Assembly: GCF_007990715.1 (NCBI RefSeq)
Contig: NZ_BJWY01000015.1
Coordinates: 25,113 to 89,112 of the forward strand
Length of the DNA: 64,000 nt
Direction of reading: 5' to 3'
Source: Nocardia seriolae NBRC 15557
GTDB lineage: Bacteria; Actinomycetota; Actinomycetes; Mycobacteriales; Mycobacteriaceae
Under the pieces are notes generated by a model that saw only the letters and a program-made list of their open reading frames with translations, was not told where the DNA came from and ran no database searches. This document shows, one piece after another, positions 53,401-61,973 of this stretch. Made by a program: the position numbers and the translations under genes. Position 1 is the first letter of the stretch. Each line of letters begins with the position of its first letter.

Positions 53401-54760
53401 TGGACAGGGTCAGCGCGGTCAGGATGAGCGCGCCCACCGCCACCATCCGATCCCGTTCCGGATGCGCGAAGGCATTGCGCCACACCGGCATCGGCACCGA
53501 GGCGGGCAGCGGCACCCGGCTCAGCAGCTGCGCCAGGCCCAGCACCAGCGGCAACCGGATGAGCGGCTCCAGCTTGTGCACATTGCGCAGCGGCGCGCCG
53601 CCGGAGTCCAGGAACACCCGCACCTGCTCGGCGAACGGACCGCCCAGCTCACCCGCGTAACCCGCGCAGATGCCGACCAATCCGACGATCAGGATGAGAG
53701 CGAGGCGGCCGCGATTCGGCATGGACCGCAGGGCCAGCCCGGCCATTCCGGCCGCCGCCAGCAGCCCGGTGGCCAGCACCGCGGCGGGCTGGGTCACCAG
53801 TACCGCGCCCGCGATGCGCTCGGGGGACACGAACGGCGTCCAGCTGTCGGTGCCGCGCAGCACCTCGCCGAGCGAGGCCCACTGCGTCGTCACCCCGGCC
53901 GACTCGATGTAGTCCAGGAACGGCGGACTCACCTTGCCCAGCAACAGCAGTGGCACCACCCACCAGAAGGTGCCCAGCGCCAGCAGCGGAATCCAGGCCC
54001 GGGTGAATCGCCACCAGGTGCGATTCGGTTTGTACGAGATCCACCACAGCGCCGCGGGCAGGAAGGCGGCGGCCGTGGCCACCGCGTTCACCGAACCCAT
54101 GAGCGCCAGCGCGAGCGCACTGCCCGCGGGCGTCGCCATACCGCGGCGCGCGGGCCGGTCCGGGCCGCTCTTCATGGCCACCCCGAGCGCGGCGGGTGCG
54201 AGCAACACCCAGGGCGCGAGCATCATCGGCAGCGTCTCGGACGAGATCGACCCGAGCGTGGTGAGCACCCGCGGCGACAACGCGAACGCGACCGCCGCGA
54301 TCACCCGCGACCCGCGGCTGCCGATGCCCAGGGTCTCGCAGAGCCGGACGATGCCCCAGAATCCGGCCAGTAACAGCAGCGCCCACCAGATGCGCTGGGT
54401 CACCCAGCCCGGCAGGCCGAGGATGTGCCCGAGCGAGAAGAACGCGCCGTGCGGGAAGAAGTACCCGTAGGCCTGGTTCTGGACCTGCCCCATCGGGGCC
54501 TGACTGCTCCACAGATGCGAAGCGCGCGAAAGAAACCCGAGCGGATTCTGCGCCAGATCGTATTTCGTATCCGCGACGGTCTGCCCGGGCGCCTGCAGAA
54601 AGGTCAGCAGGAATGCGGCGAGCACACTGCCGAGCAGCCAGCGGCGGCCCAGCGGTGCGGTGTTCGGCGACCGGTCCTCGCCCGGACCGGTTGCGGGAGA
54701 CTGTGAGTCTTCGGGTTGGCCTGGTTCGGAGGTCAGCCGATCAGCGCGAGCCGTACTCAA
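50486..54760 (-). CDS. aftD: Alpha-(1->3)-arabinofuranosyltransferase, AftD-type
   Basis: A 1424-residue enzyme that transfers arabinofuranose onto arabinogalactan/lipoarabinomannan. The N-terminal GT-C membrane part (about 40-560, a dozen or more helices) has DTKYDLAQNPLGFLSRASHLW with an early conserved acidic residue, and KYDLAQNP is typical. The C-terminal half is extracytoplasmic, with carbohydrate-binding-like jelly-roll modules (STAVLRLTTSPAAIGSPVKWVEVE and the like), ending with two hydrophobic segments. TTG start overlapping the DUF2613 stop by 20 bases. Length and position match Rv0236c. Confidence 0.92.
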   Translation of the reverse strand: MSTARADRLTSEPGQPEDSQSPATGPGEDRSPNTAPLGRRWLLGSVLAAFLLTFLQAPGQTVADTKYDLAQNPLGFLSRASHLWSSQAPMGQVQNQAYGYFFPHGAFFSLGHILGLPGWVTQRIWWALLLLAGFWGIVRLCETLGIGSRGSRVIAAVAFALSPRVLTTLGSISSETLPMMLAPWVLLAPAALGVAMKSGPDRPARRGMATPAGSALALALMGSVNAVATAAAFLPAALWWISYKPNRTWWRFTRAWIPLLALGTFWWVVPLLLLGKVSPPFLDYIESAGVTTQWASLGEVLRGTDSWTPFVSPERIAGAVLVTQPAAVLATGLLAAAGMAGLALRSMPNRGRLALILIVGLVGICAGYAGELGGPFAEQVRVFLDSGGAPLRNVHKLEPLIRLPLVLGLAQLLSRVPLPASVPMPVWRNAFAHPERDRMVAVGALILTALTLSTSLAWTGKLAPRGSYDHVPGYWQQTADWLAHNASDTRALIVPGAPFGSQVWGLTRDEPLQALASTPWAVRDAVPLNPPGAIRAMDSVQRLIADGRPSAGLAATLAGQGIGILVLRNDLDPETSRSTRPMLAHRAIEGSPGLKKVTEFGDPVETGRVEGLVADGDLRPDYPAIEIYRVEATTPGKPTDVRSGVGAPSSFPGAFTVPLDSLPVVQGGPEVVERLRRNPATPTGPTLLASDAATAGVPMDGVTVTDTPMDRESDFGRVDNHNSALRAPGDARRTHNLVPDYPVYGAQLVEGEWSGATITASSAAGDATQLGGAAPGSSTAAVVDGDPATAWISNGAEHAVGQWLRLDLDKPVSTAVLRLTTSPAAIGSPVKWVEVETAKGTMAARITEPGVPVSISLPPGRTDWIKITAINTENGSAGGQFGISELSLDDYADRENPVTVDIRHRTVLPPTPAGVPVRGWDLGQEFPGRSACFDSPDRVRCSKGLALAAEEPGLFERTLQVRQTLTVTPDLIVHTRPGPALQALLTDPDRPIARGQADVADPRGSALAATDGDPRTSWTAPETSVRNPAGAKPTLTIELPAPTLVTGLEVTPARGDLPAHPTSISVNLGDGPQVREVNPDSGAISRVDLHPYVTDRIEVSIQTWDPVLDRTALGFAQEQPPGLAEVNVLGPDYPAPADPNRLITIDCAHGPTIAAAGRTLHTTVTGTAAELLSGTPLSAQVCEADAGASADTGVELPAGRVDVAVAPTELFTVDELRLDRTPALPPVADPNGTTGTQVLVLPLSTNVGWQAKTADGTELKPLVINGWQQAWLVPPGTKGPITVAFPTDRWYRLAIFGGLLLLIPLAVLAFRGARSPVRDDGPAPRAWRSRTVAGLGLTAGAGLIAGPIALAITGIMLLVDHIRSRRWSRVLVALAGGGTAICAAALSTGPWRSLEGYVGGSLWVQLPALVAVIAVGVAALPQRR

Positions 54761-54911
54761 CGTTGTTCAATAGCGACGAGGAGGCGTCGCCACTGCGGTC
54801 GATATCGGGCCGCTTGTCCTGCGAGGCCGCCATCGTGATGACCAGGACCGCCGCCAGCCCGACCAGGGCCCCACCGACAGCACTCGCTGCACCAGGAACG
54901 GCAAACTTCAT
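54741..54911 (-). CDS. DUF2613 small membrane protein (Rv0236A-type)
   Basis: A 56-residue protein, MKFAVPGAASAVGGALVGLAAVLVITMAASQDKRPDID…VEYGSR, with one N-terminal hydrophobic helix and a short charged extracytoplasmic tail. GGGAG lies seven bases before the ATG. It is immediately upstream of aftD and overlaps its start, as in mycobacteria, so the two are coupled. Possibly a partner or stabiliser of AftD, by inference from location. Confidence 0.88.
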   Translation of the reverse strand: MKFAVPGAASAVGGALVGLAAVLVITMAASQDKRPDIDRSGDASSSLLNNVEYGSR

Positions 54912-54956
54912 CGCGGTACTCCCAACATCGGACGCATGCGTAACGGGAGCCAACGG

Positions 54957-55090
54957 CCCCGCCTCCCCGGCACTCTAGCGGACGGCTGGCTGCCGTCGCC
55001 CATCTCGTACCCGTTCATGCGTCGGGAACCGAAACTATTTTTGGGCGTCCCCGGCGAGTTACCCCGAACGTCACGAAATCAGTTGTCGCC
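54957..55090 (+). repeat. Dispersed intergenic repeat, family B, copy 3
   Basis: The most diverged copy: CCGCCTCCCCGGCACTCTAG, a hairpin GACGGC / GCCGTC in the place where the other copies have GCGGCT / AGCCGC, then GGGCGTCCCCGGCGAGTTAC and ACGAAATCAGTTGTC. Between DUF2613 and the isochorismate synthase gene. Confidence 0.8.
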
Positions 55091-55112
55091 TTGGCATACG
55101 GAAAACGCTGCG

Positions 55113-56204
55113 TTATTCCGGAATCGCGCAGTGCAGGCCGCCGAGGAAGGTGCGGAGTTTGGCGGTGGTTTCGTGGAGTTCGGTTTCGGGGTCGGAGGCC
55201 GCGACGATGCCGCCGCCGCCGAAGGCGCGGAGGGTGCGGGCGTCGGCGGCGAGTTCGGCGCAGCGGATGGCCACGTACCAGTTGCCGTCGCCGGTGGCGT
55301 CGCACCAGCCGACCGCGCCGCCGTAGAAGCCGCGGTCGCCTTCCAGGTCGGTGATGGCTTCGAGGGCCAGATCGGTCGGGGTGCCGCAGACGGCGGGGGT
55401 GGGGTGGAGCAGGACGGCCAGATCGAGGGCGGTGACGGCGGGGTCGCGGAGTTCGCCGCGGATGGGGGTGGCCAGGTGCCAGACCTCGGGGGTGGACAGC
55501 AACTCGGGGCCGTCGGGGATCGACAGTTCGGTGCAGAGCGGAGTCAGCAGCTCGCGGATCCAGTCGATGACGTAGGCGTGCTCTTCGCGATTCTTGGTGC
55601 TGGCCAGCAAATCTCGGGCACGGGCCGCGTCGGCGTCCGGATCGGCGAGCCGGGGCTCGGTGCCGGCCAGCGGGCGCAGGGTGACGGTGCGGCCGTGGCG
55701 GGCCACCAGGACCTCGGGCGTCGCGCCGAGCAGGGTGTCGCCCGGCCGACCGGCGGGGGACAGGTCCACGGCGTAGACGGCGGCGCGCGGATGCCGGGTC
55801 ACCAGGTGCGCGGCGATCACCTCGGGCTCCAGCGGCGCGTCGGCGGTGGCCAGCAGCGAGCGTGCCGCGACCACCTTGCGCAATGGCTGCGCCGGATCGC
55901 CCAGCTGTTCGACGAGTTTCGTGACTCGCGCGACATGCTCTGCGGCACTGGGTATTTCGGAGACTACCCGGACTTCCGGCAGGTCGGGCAGCGCGGCGGG
56001 CCGCCACGGCCCGGCGGTGTGCGCGGCCTGCTCGGGCGCGACCAGGGCGGCCGGACGGCGCGGATCGAAGGCCAGCGCGCCGACGATCAGCTCGGCCGTG
56101 CCGGACCGCAGCGCGGCCCCGGCGGCCGCCGCCGAATCGAAGGCGGTCCGGGTGCCCGAGGTGCGGACGACGCCGTCCGGCGTCGCGAGCAGAAATCCGT
56201 CCAT
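55113..56204 (-). CDS. entC: Isochorismate synthase
   Basis: Converts chorismate to isochorismate, the entry to siderophore salicylate or menaquinone. The 363-residue protein has the chorismate-binding fold: KVVAARSLLATADAPLE near the catalytic Lys, LLGATPEVLVARHGRTVTLRPLAGTEPR, STKNREEHAYVIDWIRELL with the catalytic Glu, and LHPTPAVCGTPTDLALEAI, then GFYGGAVGWCDATGDGNWYVAIRCAEL and FGGGGIVAASDPETELHET. Start ATG at MDGFLLATPDG. It stands alone; no siderophore cluster is in the window. EntC or MenF cannot be told apart by this sequence alone; the fold is certain. Confidence 0.92.
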   Translation of the reverse strand: MDGFLLATPDGVVRTSGTRTAFDSAAAAGAALRSGTAELIVGALAFDPRRPAALVAPEQAAHTAGPWRPAALPDLPEVRVVSEIPSAAEHVARVTKLVEQLGDPAQPLRKVVAARSLLATADAPLEPEVIAAHLVTRHPRAAVYAVDLSPAGRPGDTLLGATPEVLVARHGRTVTLRPLAGTEPRLADPDADAARARDLLASTKNREEHAYVIDWIRELLTPLCTELSIPDGPELLSTPEVWHLATPIRGELRDPAVTALDLAVLLHPTPAVCGTPTDLALEAITDLEGDRGFYGGAVGWCDATGDGNWYVAIRCAELAADARTLRAFGGGGIVAASDPETELHETTAKLRTFLGGLHCAIPE

Positions 56205-56329
56205 GATGCTTCGACCATAGACCCGCGCCCTGGCGGGCGGCCCCGGGGAGCGACGCATCTCTCACCCGGTCGCGCGGGTCTTGTCGGGTATCGCACTGCG
56301 GCACAGCATCTTTCCCGCAACCAGCGCCG

Positions 56330-56818
56330 TCAGTCGTGGGTCGCGGTGGGCGCGCGCCCCGGCGGCACCATGAGGACCGGCCGGTGGCAATGCTTGAGCA
56401 CCGCGTCCGCGACGCTGGAATGCATGAGCGCGCGGATGCCGGTGGCCCCGCGGGTGCCCGCCACGATGATGTCCACATCCAGCTCGTCGGCCACCTCGAC
56501 AATGGCGTTCCAGATGGTGGTGGTGCACTCCACGGTGCGCGCCTCGGCATTGAGACCGGCCAGTTTGGCCAGCCGCACACCCTCGGTATTGATATTCCGG
56601 GCGTCCACCAGGGCGACGTCCGCTATTTCGTCGTCGGTCATCCATTCGGGCTGCATCACCCCGGACAACCCCGACAATCGCGCGGCCTGGCGCACCATCG
56701 GCTCCCACGCGGTCAGCACCACGGCCCGATTCGCCGCCAGGAACCTTCCCGCGTATTCGACGGCCCGCCGGGCGTTCTCGGAACCGTCGTAGGCGATCAG
56801 CATCAAATCGCAGGCCAT
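56330..56818 (-). CDS. Universal stress protein (UspA family)
   Basis: A 162-residue single UspA domain: MLIAYDGSENARRAVEYAG at the start and, near the end, GTRGATGIRALMHSSVADAVLKHCHRPVLMVP, the ATP-binding G-x2-G-x9-S motif. AGGAGG lies six bases before the ATG of MACDLM, which decides the start over a longer frame. Single gene next to family A copy 2. Precise role in stress unknown. Confidence 0.92.
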   Translation of the reverse strand: MACDLMLIAYDGSENARRAVEYAGRFLAANRAVVLTAWEPMVRQAARLSGLSGVMQPEWMTDDEIADVALVDARNINTEGVRLAKLAGLNAEARTVECTTTIWNAIVEVADELDVDIIVAGTRGATGIRALMHSSVADAVLKHCHRPVLMVPPGRAPTATHD

Positions 56819-56889
56819 GACGAACCTCCTGGTAGGTACGCCTGTCTCCAATCCAGAGGCTACCCCGGAAACCGCCCGTCGAACCTGAA

Positions 56890-57016
56890 CTCAGAGGTTC
56901 GCGGCCCGTCTCGTTCTGGACTGAGTGGAGCGGGGGAGCGAAGCGGAGGAGCGGAGGGAGGGAAGAACGAGACCTCCAGGGCCGCGAACCCTCCCGGAGC
57001 GAAGCGGAGGGCAATT
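56890..57016 (-). repeat. Dispersed hairpin repeat, family A, copy 2 (inverted)
   Basis: Outer arms GGTTCGCGGCC (56896-56906) and GGCCGCGAACC (56980-56990); inner arms GTCTCGTTCT (56908-56917) and AGAACGAGAC (56964-56973). One GCTTCGCTCC unit lies in the loop and another flanks the element outside. It occupies most of the 380-base gap between the stress protein and the next gene; the rest (57017-57197) shows nothing. Confidence 0.85.
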
Positions 57017-57197
57017 GGACACAGCACGCCCTTCACATCGCAAGTTCTCCACAGTTCGCCAACGATTTACCCAAATCGGTGGTGGGAAGGGGGATGCGGG
57101 TTTTCACTGAAATTGTCGGCTCGCGACCCGTGTTCCGGGCTCGCGCCGACGATCGACATCGCCGTCGTTGGAGCTGGGCCCGAACGAGGGGTGGAAT

Positions 57198-57644
57198 GTG
57201 CGGTTGGACGAGCTGACGACCCCGCAGGAGTGGGCACGTGTATACCGCTCCCTGTTCGGTCTCCCCTACGTGCACGTGACCACGCCGGGCTTCGTCGTGC
57301 TACCCCTGGTCGACACCATCGCCGCCTTGAACACGCCGGAAGTGTTGGGCGCCTTGATACTCGACGAATTGATCGGGCGCGGCGTGCCTGGTCCGGTGCT
57401 GGTGCGGGACAGGCCGCCGCGGCGCACCTTCCTCGCGGTCTTCGACGGCTATCCCTCCGACGAATGCCTGGAAGTGCTGGAGCGCAACAGCATCGACATC
57501 GGCCCGCATCGCAGCAATGTCATCCTGCCCACCGGATTCGGCCGCCACACCCACGAGGGTCGCTGGTGGGCCCGCGCACCCCAGCGCGAGGAATCCCTGC
57601 CCCTGCTCTCCGAGGTGGTCTCGGCCACCCAGTCGGTGCTGTGA
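57198..57644 (+). CDS. Hypothetical protein paired with the ADP-ribosylglycohydrolase
   Basis: A 148-residue protein from a GTG preceded by GAGGGG. Middle residues run FVVLPLVDTIAALNTPEVLGALILDELIGRGVPGP, then FLAVFDGYPSDECLEVLERNSIDIGPHRSNVILPTGFGRHTHEGRWW. The latter (VILPTGFGR…RWW) faintly recalls the small prim-pol-like N-terminal domain of actinobacterial proteins, but I would not name it. It precedes the ADP-ribosylglycohydrolase gene, likely in one operon. Confidence 0.55.
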   Translation: MRLDELTTPQEWARVYRSLFGLPYVHVTTPGFVVLPLVDTIAALNTPEVLGALILDELIGRGVPGPVLVRDRPPRRTFLAVFDGYPSDECLEVLERNSIDIGPHRSNVILPTGFGRHTHEGRWWARAPQREESLPLLSEVVSATQSVL

Positions 57645-57673
57645 CCAGTCGGTGTCGTGACCATAGAGGTGCT

Positions 57674-59008
57674 GTGACCATAGAGGCGGCCTTCTTCGGC
57701 CATCACGAGGCCGATCCGCGCGCCCTGCTGTACTACGAGTGGTGTCAGCGCGCCGAATCCGGTTACCTGGTCGATGATTTCGCGGAGGAAGTGCGCGACC
57801 TGACGCACACCGAGCATCCGATCCCGGGCGCCTGCTGGCGATTACTGGACCGGGTCGCGCGGGCGCGGCGGCGGCCGGACTGGCCCTACACCGAGTGGAT
57901 CGACGCACCGGAGAGCGGGAATCTGCCCGAGCTGGAACCGGATCCGCGCCCGCCGATCCCCGCAGCGGAGCTGCTGGACCGGATCCACGGCGGCTGGCTC
58001 GGCCGCTGCGCGGGCTGCACCCTCGGCAAGCCGCTGGAGAACGGCTTCGTCTGGACGCCGGAGTCCATCCGCGCGTACCTGGAGTCGCACGACGCCTACC
58101 CGCTGCGCGACTACGTCCCCGCGCCGGACCCGGTCCCGCCGGAGATCAGCAGCCGAAGAGATTGGCGCGCAGCCACTCTGGGCGGCATCGATGGTTGCCC
58201 GCGCGACGACGATATCGACTACACCATTCTCGGTCTGCACCTGCTGGAACGGCGCGGCCCGGCCTTCACCCCCGACGACGTGGCCGCCCTGTGGCTGGAG
58301 CGGATGCCGTTCCTGCAGACCTACACGGCAGAACGCGTGGCCTACCGCAATCTCATCGACGGCTTCGCCCCGCCCGACACCGCTTCCTTCCGCAATCCCT
58401 ACCGGGAGTGGATTGGCGCGCTCATCCGCGCCGACATCCACGGCTACACCCACCCCGGCCACCCCCGCCGCGCGGCCGTCGCCGCGGCCCGCGACGCCTC
58501 GATTTCCCATGTGGGAAATGGCCTCTGGGCCGCGATGTGGGCGAGCGCCCTGGTCGCCGCCGCCTTCACCGCGCCCGATCCCGCCGCCGCCCTGGACACC
58601 GCCCACTCGGTGATCCCCGCCCGCTCGCGGCTGGCGGTGGCACTCGCGCAGGTGCGCGACGACCACCGCGGCGGCGCTTCCTGGGACACTGCGGTGGCCG
58701 CGATCCGCGCGCGCCACGGCCACTACGGCTGGGTGCACGCCATCGGCAACGCCTGCCTCATCACCGCCGGACTGCTCTGGGGCGCAGGTGATTTCACGAA
58801 CACCATCGCCTTCACCGTCCAAGGCGGCTGGGACACCGACTCCAACGGCGCGACCGCGGGCTCGGTGGCGGGCGTCCTCACCGGCGCATCCGGCATCCCC
58901 GCCCACTGGACCGCCCCGTTCCACGACGCCGTCCGCAGCGCGGTCGCGGGCTACGGCGGCAGCCGCATTTCCGGCCTCGCCCGTCGTACCCGGAAGCTGC
59001 TCGGTTAG
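57674..59008 (+). CDS. ADP-ribosylglycohydrolase (DraG-like)
   Basis: Removes ADP-ribose from modified protein or small substrates. The 444-residue protein has an N-terminal extension (about 100 residues) and the DraG core: RIHGGWLGRCAGCTLGKPLENGF at its start, the first metal-binding segment GCPRDDDIDYT (about 173-183), and GGWDTDSNGATAGSVAG (about 384-400), with both Asp pairs present, so it should bind magnesium and be active. GTG start, chosen from tandem near-identical GTGACC sites; see the findings. The target protein is unknown. Confidence 0.85.
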   Translation: MTIEAAFFGHHEADPRALLYYEWCQRAESGYLVDDFAEEVRDLTHTEHPIPGACWRLLDRVARARRRPDWPYTEWIDAPESGNLPELEPDPRPPIPAAELLDRIHGGWLGRCAGCTLGKPLENGFVWTPESIRAYLESHDAYPLRDYVPAPDPVPPEISSRRDWRAATLGGIDGCPRDDDIDYTILGLHLLERRGPAFTPDDVAALWLERMPFLQTYTAERVAYRNLIDGFAPPDTASFRNPYREWIGALIRADIHGYTHPGHPRRAAVAAARDASISHVGNGLWAAMWASALVAAAFTAPDPAAALDTAHSVIPARSRLAVALAQVRDDHRGGASWDTAVAAIRARHGHYGWVHAIGNACLITAGLLWGAGDFTNTIAFTVQGGWDTDSNGATAGSVAGVLTGASGIPAHWTAPFHDAVRSAVAGYGGSRISGLARRTRKLLG

Positions 59009-59023
59009 AACCCGATACGACAA

Positions 59024-59057
59024 GGGCGGTGCCGGTCCGTTCGGACCGGCACCGCCC
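59024..59057. terminator. Hairpin terminator between convergent genes
   Basis: A perfect 16-bp stem, GGGCGGTGCCGGTCCG against CGGACCGGCACCGCCC with a two-base loop, between the ADP-ribosylglycohydrolase and fadA2. Confidence 0.85.
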
Positions 59058-59091
59058 CGCTTCGGCCTTTCAGGGGCGTAGCCCCGGCCTG

Positions 59092-60414
59092 CTAGCGCTC
59101 GACGATGGCGACGACGCCCTGGCCGCCCGCGCAGCAGATGGAGACCAGCGCGCGGCCGCCACCCTTCTCGGCCAGCTGCTTGGCGGTCGCGGCGATGATG
59201 CGACCGCCGGTGGCGGCGAACGGGTGGCCCGCGGCCAGTGAGGAACCGTTCACGTTCAGCTTGGAACGGTCGATCGGGCCGAGCGCGCCGTCCAGGCCCA
59301 GGCGCTCCTTGCAGTACTGGTCCGACTCCCACGCCTGCAGGGTGGCGAGCACCACGGAGGCGAAGGCCTCGTGGATCTCGTAGTAGTCGAAGTCCTGCAG
59401 CGTCAGGCCGTTACGGGCCAGCATGCGCGGCACCGCGTAGGTGGGGGCCATCAGCAGGCCGTCGGGGCCGTGGATGTAGTCCACCGCGGCGACCTCGGAG
59501 TCGACCAGGTAGGCCAGCGGGGAGAGGTTGCGCGCGGCCGCCCACTCCTCGGAGCCCAGCAGCACCGCGGACGCGCCGTCGGTGAGCGGGGTGGAGTTGC
59601 CCGCGGTCATGGTGGCGTCGCCCAGCTTGGTGCCGAAGACCGGCTTCAGGGTGGACAGCTTCTCGATGGTCGAGCCCGGACGCAGGTTGTCGTCGCGGGT
59701 CAGGCCCAGGAACGGGGTGACGAGGTCGTCCATGAAGCCGCGGTCGTAGGCGGCGGCCATGTTCTTGTGCGACAGGAAGGCCAGCTCGTCCTGCTCCTCG
59801 CGGGAGACGCCGAACTCCTTGGCGGTGATGGCGGCGTGCTCGCCCATCGAAAGGCCGGTGCGCGGTTCGGCATTGCGCGGGATCTCGATGCCGACCATGG
59901 ACGGGCGCAGGCGGCCGACCAGCTTCACGTAGTCGGAGTTCTTCTTGGCGCGGTTGGCGTCGAGCATCCACTCGCGCATGCCCTCGCTCACGCCGATCGG
60001 CGCGTCGGAGGTGGTGTCGGTGCCGCCGCCGACGCCGTTCTCGATGCGGCCCAGGGCGATTCCGTCGGCCACGGTGACGATGGACTGCAGGCCGGTGCCG
60101 CAGGCCAGCTGCAGGTCGTGGGCCGCGGTGTAGGGCGAGAGGGTGGAGCCGAGCACGCTCTCGCGGATCATGCCGTGCTCGCCGACGCGCTTGAGCACCG
60201 CGCCGCCGACGACCATGCCCAGGCGCTCGCCCTGCAGGCCGAAGCGGGAGACCAGGCCGTTCAGGGCCGCGGTGAACATGTCCTGGTTGGAGGCGTGGGC
60301 GTAGCGGCCGTCGGAGCGAGCGAACGGAATGCGGTTACCGCCGAGGATGGCAACCGGGCGCGCCTGCTTGGTGGTCTTGGCCGCGGCCTTCGCCGAACGG
60401 GCTTTGGTGGTCAC
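59092..60414 (-). CDS. fadA2: Acetyl-CoA C-acyltransferase (thiolase), FadA2-type
   Basis: A 440-residue thiolase of beta-oxidation. The nucleophile Cys105 lies in [12 protein letters not shown], the catalytic His in [12 protein letters not shown], and Cys428 in [23 protein letters not shown] is the standard start, after a short Lys/Ala-rich extension. It is divergent from fabG4-htdX around a palindromic operator, matching Rv0243 next to Rv0242c-Rv0241c. Probably acts with those proteins in a fatty-acid or mycolate-related path. Confidence 0.93.
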   Translation of the reverse strand: MTTKARSAKAAAKTTKQARPVAILGGNRIPFARSDGRYAHASNQDMFTAALNGLVSRFGLQGERLGMVVGGAVLKRVGEHGMIRESVLGSTLSPYTAAHDLQLACGTGLQSIVTVADGIALGRIENGVGGGTDTTSDAPIGVSEGMREWMLDANRAKKNSDYVKLVGRLRPSMVGIEIPRNAEPRTGLSMGEHAAITAKEFGVSREEQDELAFLSHKNMAAAYDRGFMDDLVTPFLGLTRDDNLRPGSTIEKLSTLKPVFGTKLGDATMTAGNSTPLTDGASAVLLGSEEWAAARNLSPLAYLVDSEVAAVDYIHGPDGLLMAPTYAVPRMLARNGLTLQDFDYYEIHEAFASVVLATLQAWESDQYCKERLGLDGALGPIDRSKLNVNGSSLAAGHPFAATGGRIIAATAKQLAEKGGGRALVSICCAGGQGVVAIVER

Positions 60415-60503
60415 TCGAGTCTCCAGTGTCTCGTCGGTGGATTTTCCGGGACGGTTTCCCCGGCCGGCAGAGCCGGGGCGCGCACGTCAGTCGGTTTACT
60501 TTA

Positions 60504-60523
60504 AACTTACTCTGGAGTAAGTT
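60504..60523. promoter_or_regulatory. Perfect palindromic operator between fadA2 and fabG4
   Basis: AACTTACTC and GAGTAAGTT flank a two-base centre, a perfect 9-2-9 palindrome in the middle of the divergent promoter region (60415-60614). Its form suits a TetR-family dimer. Confidence 0.75.
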
Positions 60524-60614
60524 CATTGTCGACACCGTACCCCGCATGTGTGCGCAAAACCCCATCGTGCAAAAGACGCCGTCGCGGGCCGAGACCAAGG
60601 AGAAGGTAGGAAAC

Positions 60615-61973
60615 GTGGCTGCCAGCAAGAGCAAGGGCGCTCCCAACCTCTACGGATCTTTCGTTCACTCCGCCCCCGGCGCGTTCCTGGCCTCCAAGCT
60701 GGGCCTGCCGCAGCCGGAGACCCTGCGCCGCTACAAGCAGGGTGAGCCCGCGCTGCCCGGCCCGGTGCTGCTGGGCGGCAAGGGCCGCGCCGCCGACGCC
60801 GTGCGGAACCTGCTGGGCGACTACGCCTTCGTGGATTCGGTCACCCCCGGCGTGAAGTTCGGTGCGCTCGTGTTCGACGCCACCGGCATCAAGACCGTCG
60901 AAGAGCTCGAGCAGCTGTTCCAGTTCTTCCAGCCCGCCATGCGCAGCATCGCCGCTTCCGGCCGCGTGCTCGTCATCGGCACCACCCCGGAGCTGGCCGG
61001 CTCGGTCGACGGGCAGATCGCCCAGCGGGCGCTCGAGGGCTTCACCCGCTCGGTCGGCAAGGAGCTGCTGCGCGGCGCCACCTCCAACCTGGTCTACCTG
61101 CACCCCGAAGCCGCTTCCGCCGCAACGGGTCTGGAGTCCACCCTGCGCTTCGTGCTGTCGGGCAAGTCGGCCTTCGTCGACGGCCAGGTCTTCCGGGTCG
61201 GCAAGGACGACGCCGTCTCCCCCGCCTCCTGGGACAAGCCGCTGGAAGGCAAGGTCGCCGTGGTCACCGGCGCCGCCCGCGGCATCGGCGCGACCATCGC
61301 CGAGGTCTTCGCCCGCGACGGCGCGACCGTGATCGTGGCCGACATCCCGGCCGCCGGTGAGGCGCTCTCGGAGACCGCCAACAAGGTCGGCGCGACCGCG
61401 CTCGCCCTCGACGTCACCGCCCCCGACGCCGCCGAGAAGCTGGCCGAATTCGCCACCCAGCGATTCGGTGGCATCGACATCGTCGTCCACAACGCCGGCA
61501 TCACCCGCGACAAGCTGCTCGCCAACATGGACGAGGGCCGCTGGAACTCGGTGCTCAACGTGAACCTGGCTGCGCCGCACCGCATTACCGAGGGCCTGGT
61601 CGCCCGCGGCGCGCTGCGCACCGGCGGCCGCGTCATCGACGTGTCCTCCATCGCCGGTATCGCGGGCAACCGCGGCCAGACCAACTACGGCGCGTCCAAG
61701 GCCGGCGTCATCGGCATGGTCAACGCCGAGGCCCCGAAGCTGGCCGAGCAGGGCATCACCATCAACGCGGTGGCCCCCGGCTTCATCGAGACCGCCATGA
61801 CCGCCGCCATCCCGCTCGCCACCCGCGAGGGCGGCCGTCTGCTGTCCTCGCTGTTGCAGGGCGGCCAGACCGTGGACGTCGCCGAGACCATCGCCTACTT
61901 CGCCTCCCCGGCGTCGAACGCGGTGAACGGCAACATCGTTCGCGTCTGTGGCCAGGCCATGATCGGAGCATGA
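60615..61973 (+). CDS. fabG4: 3-oxoacyl-ACP/CoA reductase FabG4-type
   Basis: A 452-residue high-molecular-weight SDR, an N-terminal degenerate Rossmann-like half followed by the active half. The NADH-binding VTGAARGIG is at about 217-225, the Asn/Ser/Tyr/Lys tetrad includes DVSSIAG and NYGASKAG with Tyr358 and Lys362. Reduces 3-oxoacyl thioesters. The start is GTG after AAGGTAGG in the frame [15 protein letters not shown]. Its TGA overlaps the htdX ATG. The length matches Rv0242c. Confidence 0.93.
   Translation: MAASKSKGAPNLYGSFVHSAPGAFLASKLGLPQPETLRRYKQGEPALPGPVLLGGKGRAADAVRNLLGDYAFVDSVTPGVKFGALVFDATGIKTVEELEQLFQFFQPAMRSIAASGRVLVIGTTPELAGSVDGQIAQRALEGFTRSVGKELLRGATSNLVYLHPEAASAATGLESTLRFVLSGKSAFVDGQVFRVGKDDAVSPASWDKPLEGKVAVVTGAARGIGATIAEVFARDGATVIVADIPAAGEALSETANKVGATALALDVTAPDAAEKLAEFATQRFGGIDIVVHNAGITRDKLLANMDEGRWNSVLNVNLAAPHRITEGLVARGALRTGGRVIDVSSIAGIAGNRGQTNYGASKAGVIGMVNAEAPKLAEQGITINAVAPGFIETAMTAAIPLATREGGRLLSSLLQGGQTVDVAETIAYFASPASNAVNGNIVRVCGQAMIGA

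Noticed and set aside
51839..54373. An 844-codon plus-strand open frame within aftD.
   Set aside because: Antisense to aftD; His/Arg/Gly-rich and without motifs.
56262..57014. A minus-strand open frame covering family A copy 2 and the universal stress protein region.
   Set aside because: Its start is the repeat itself (SLREGSRP-like residues), and it overlaps the USP gene in another frame.
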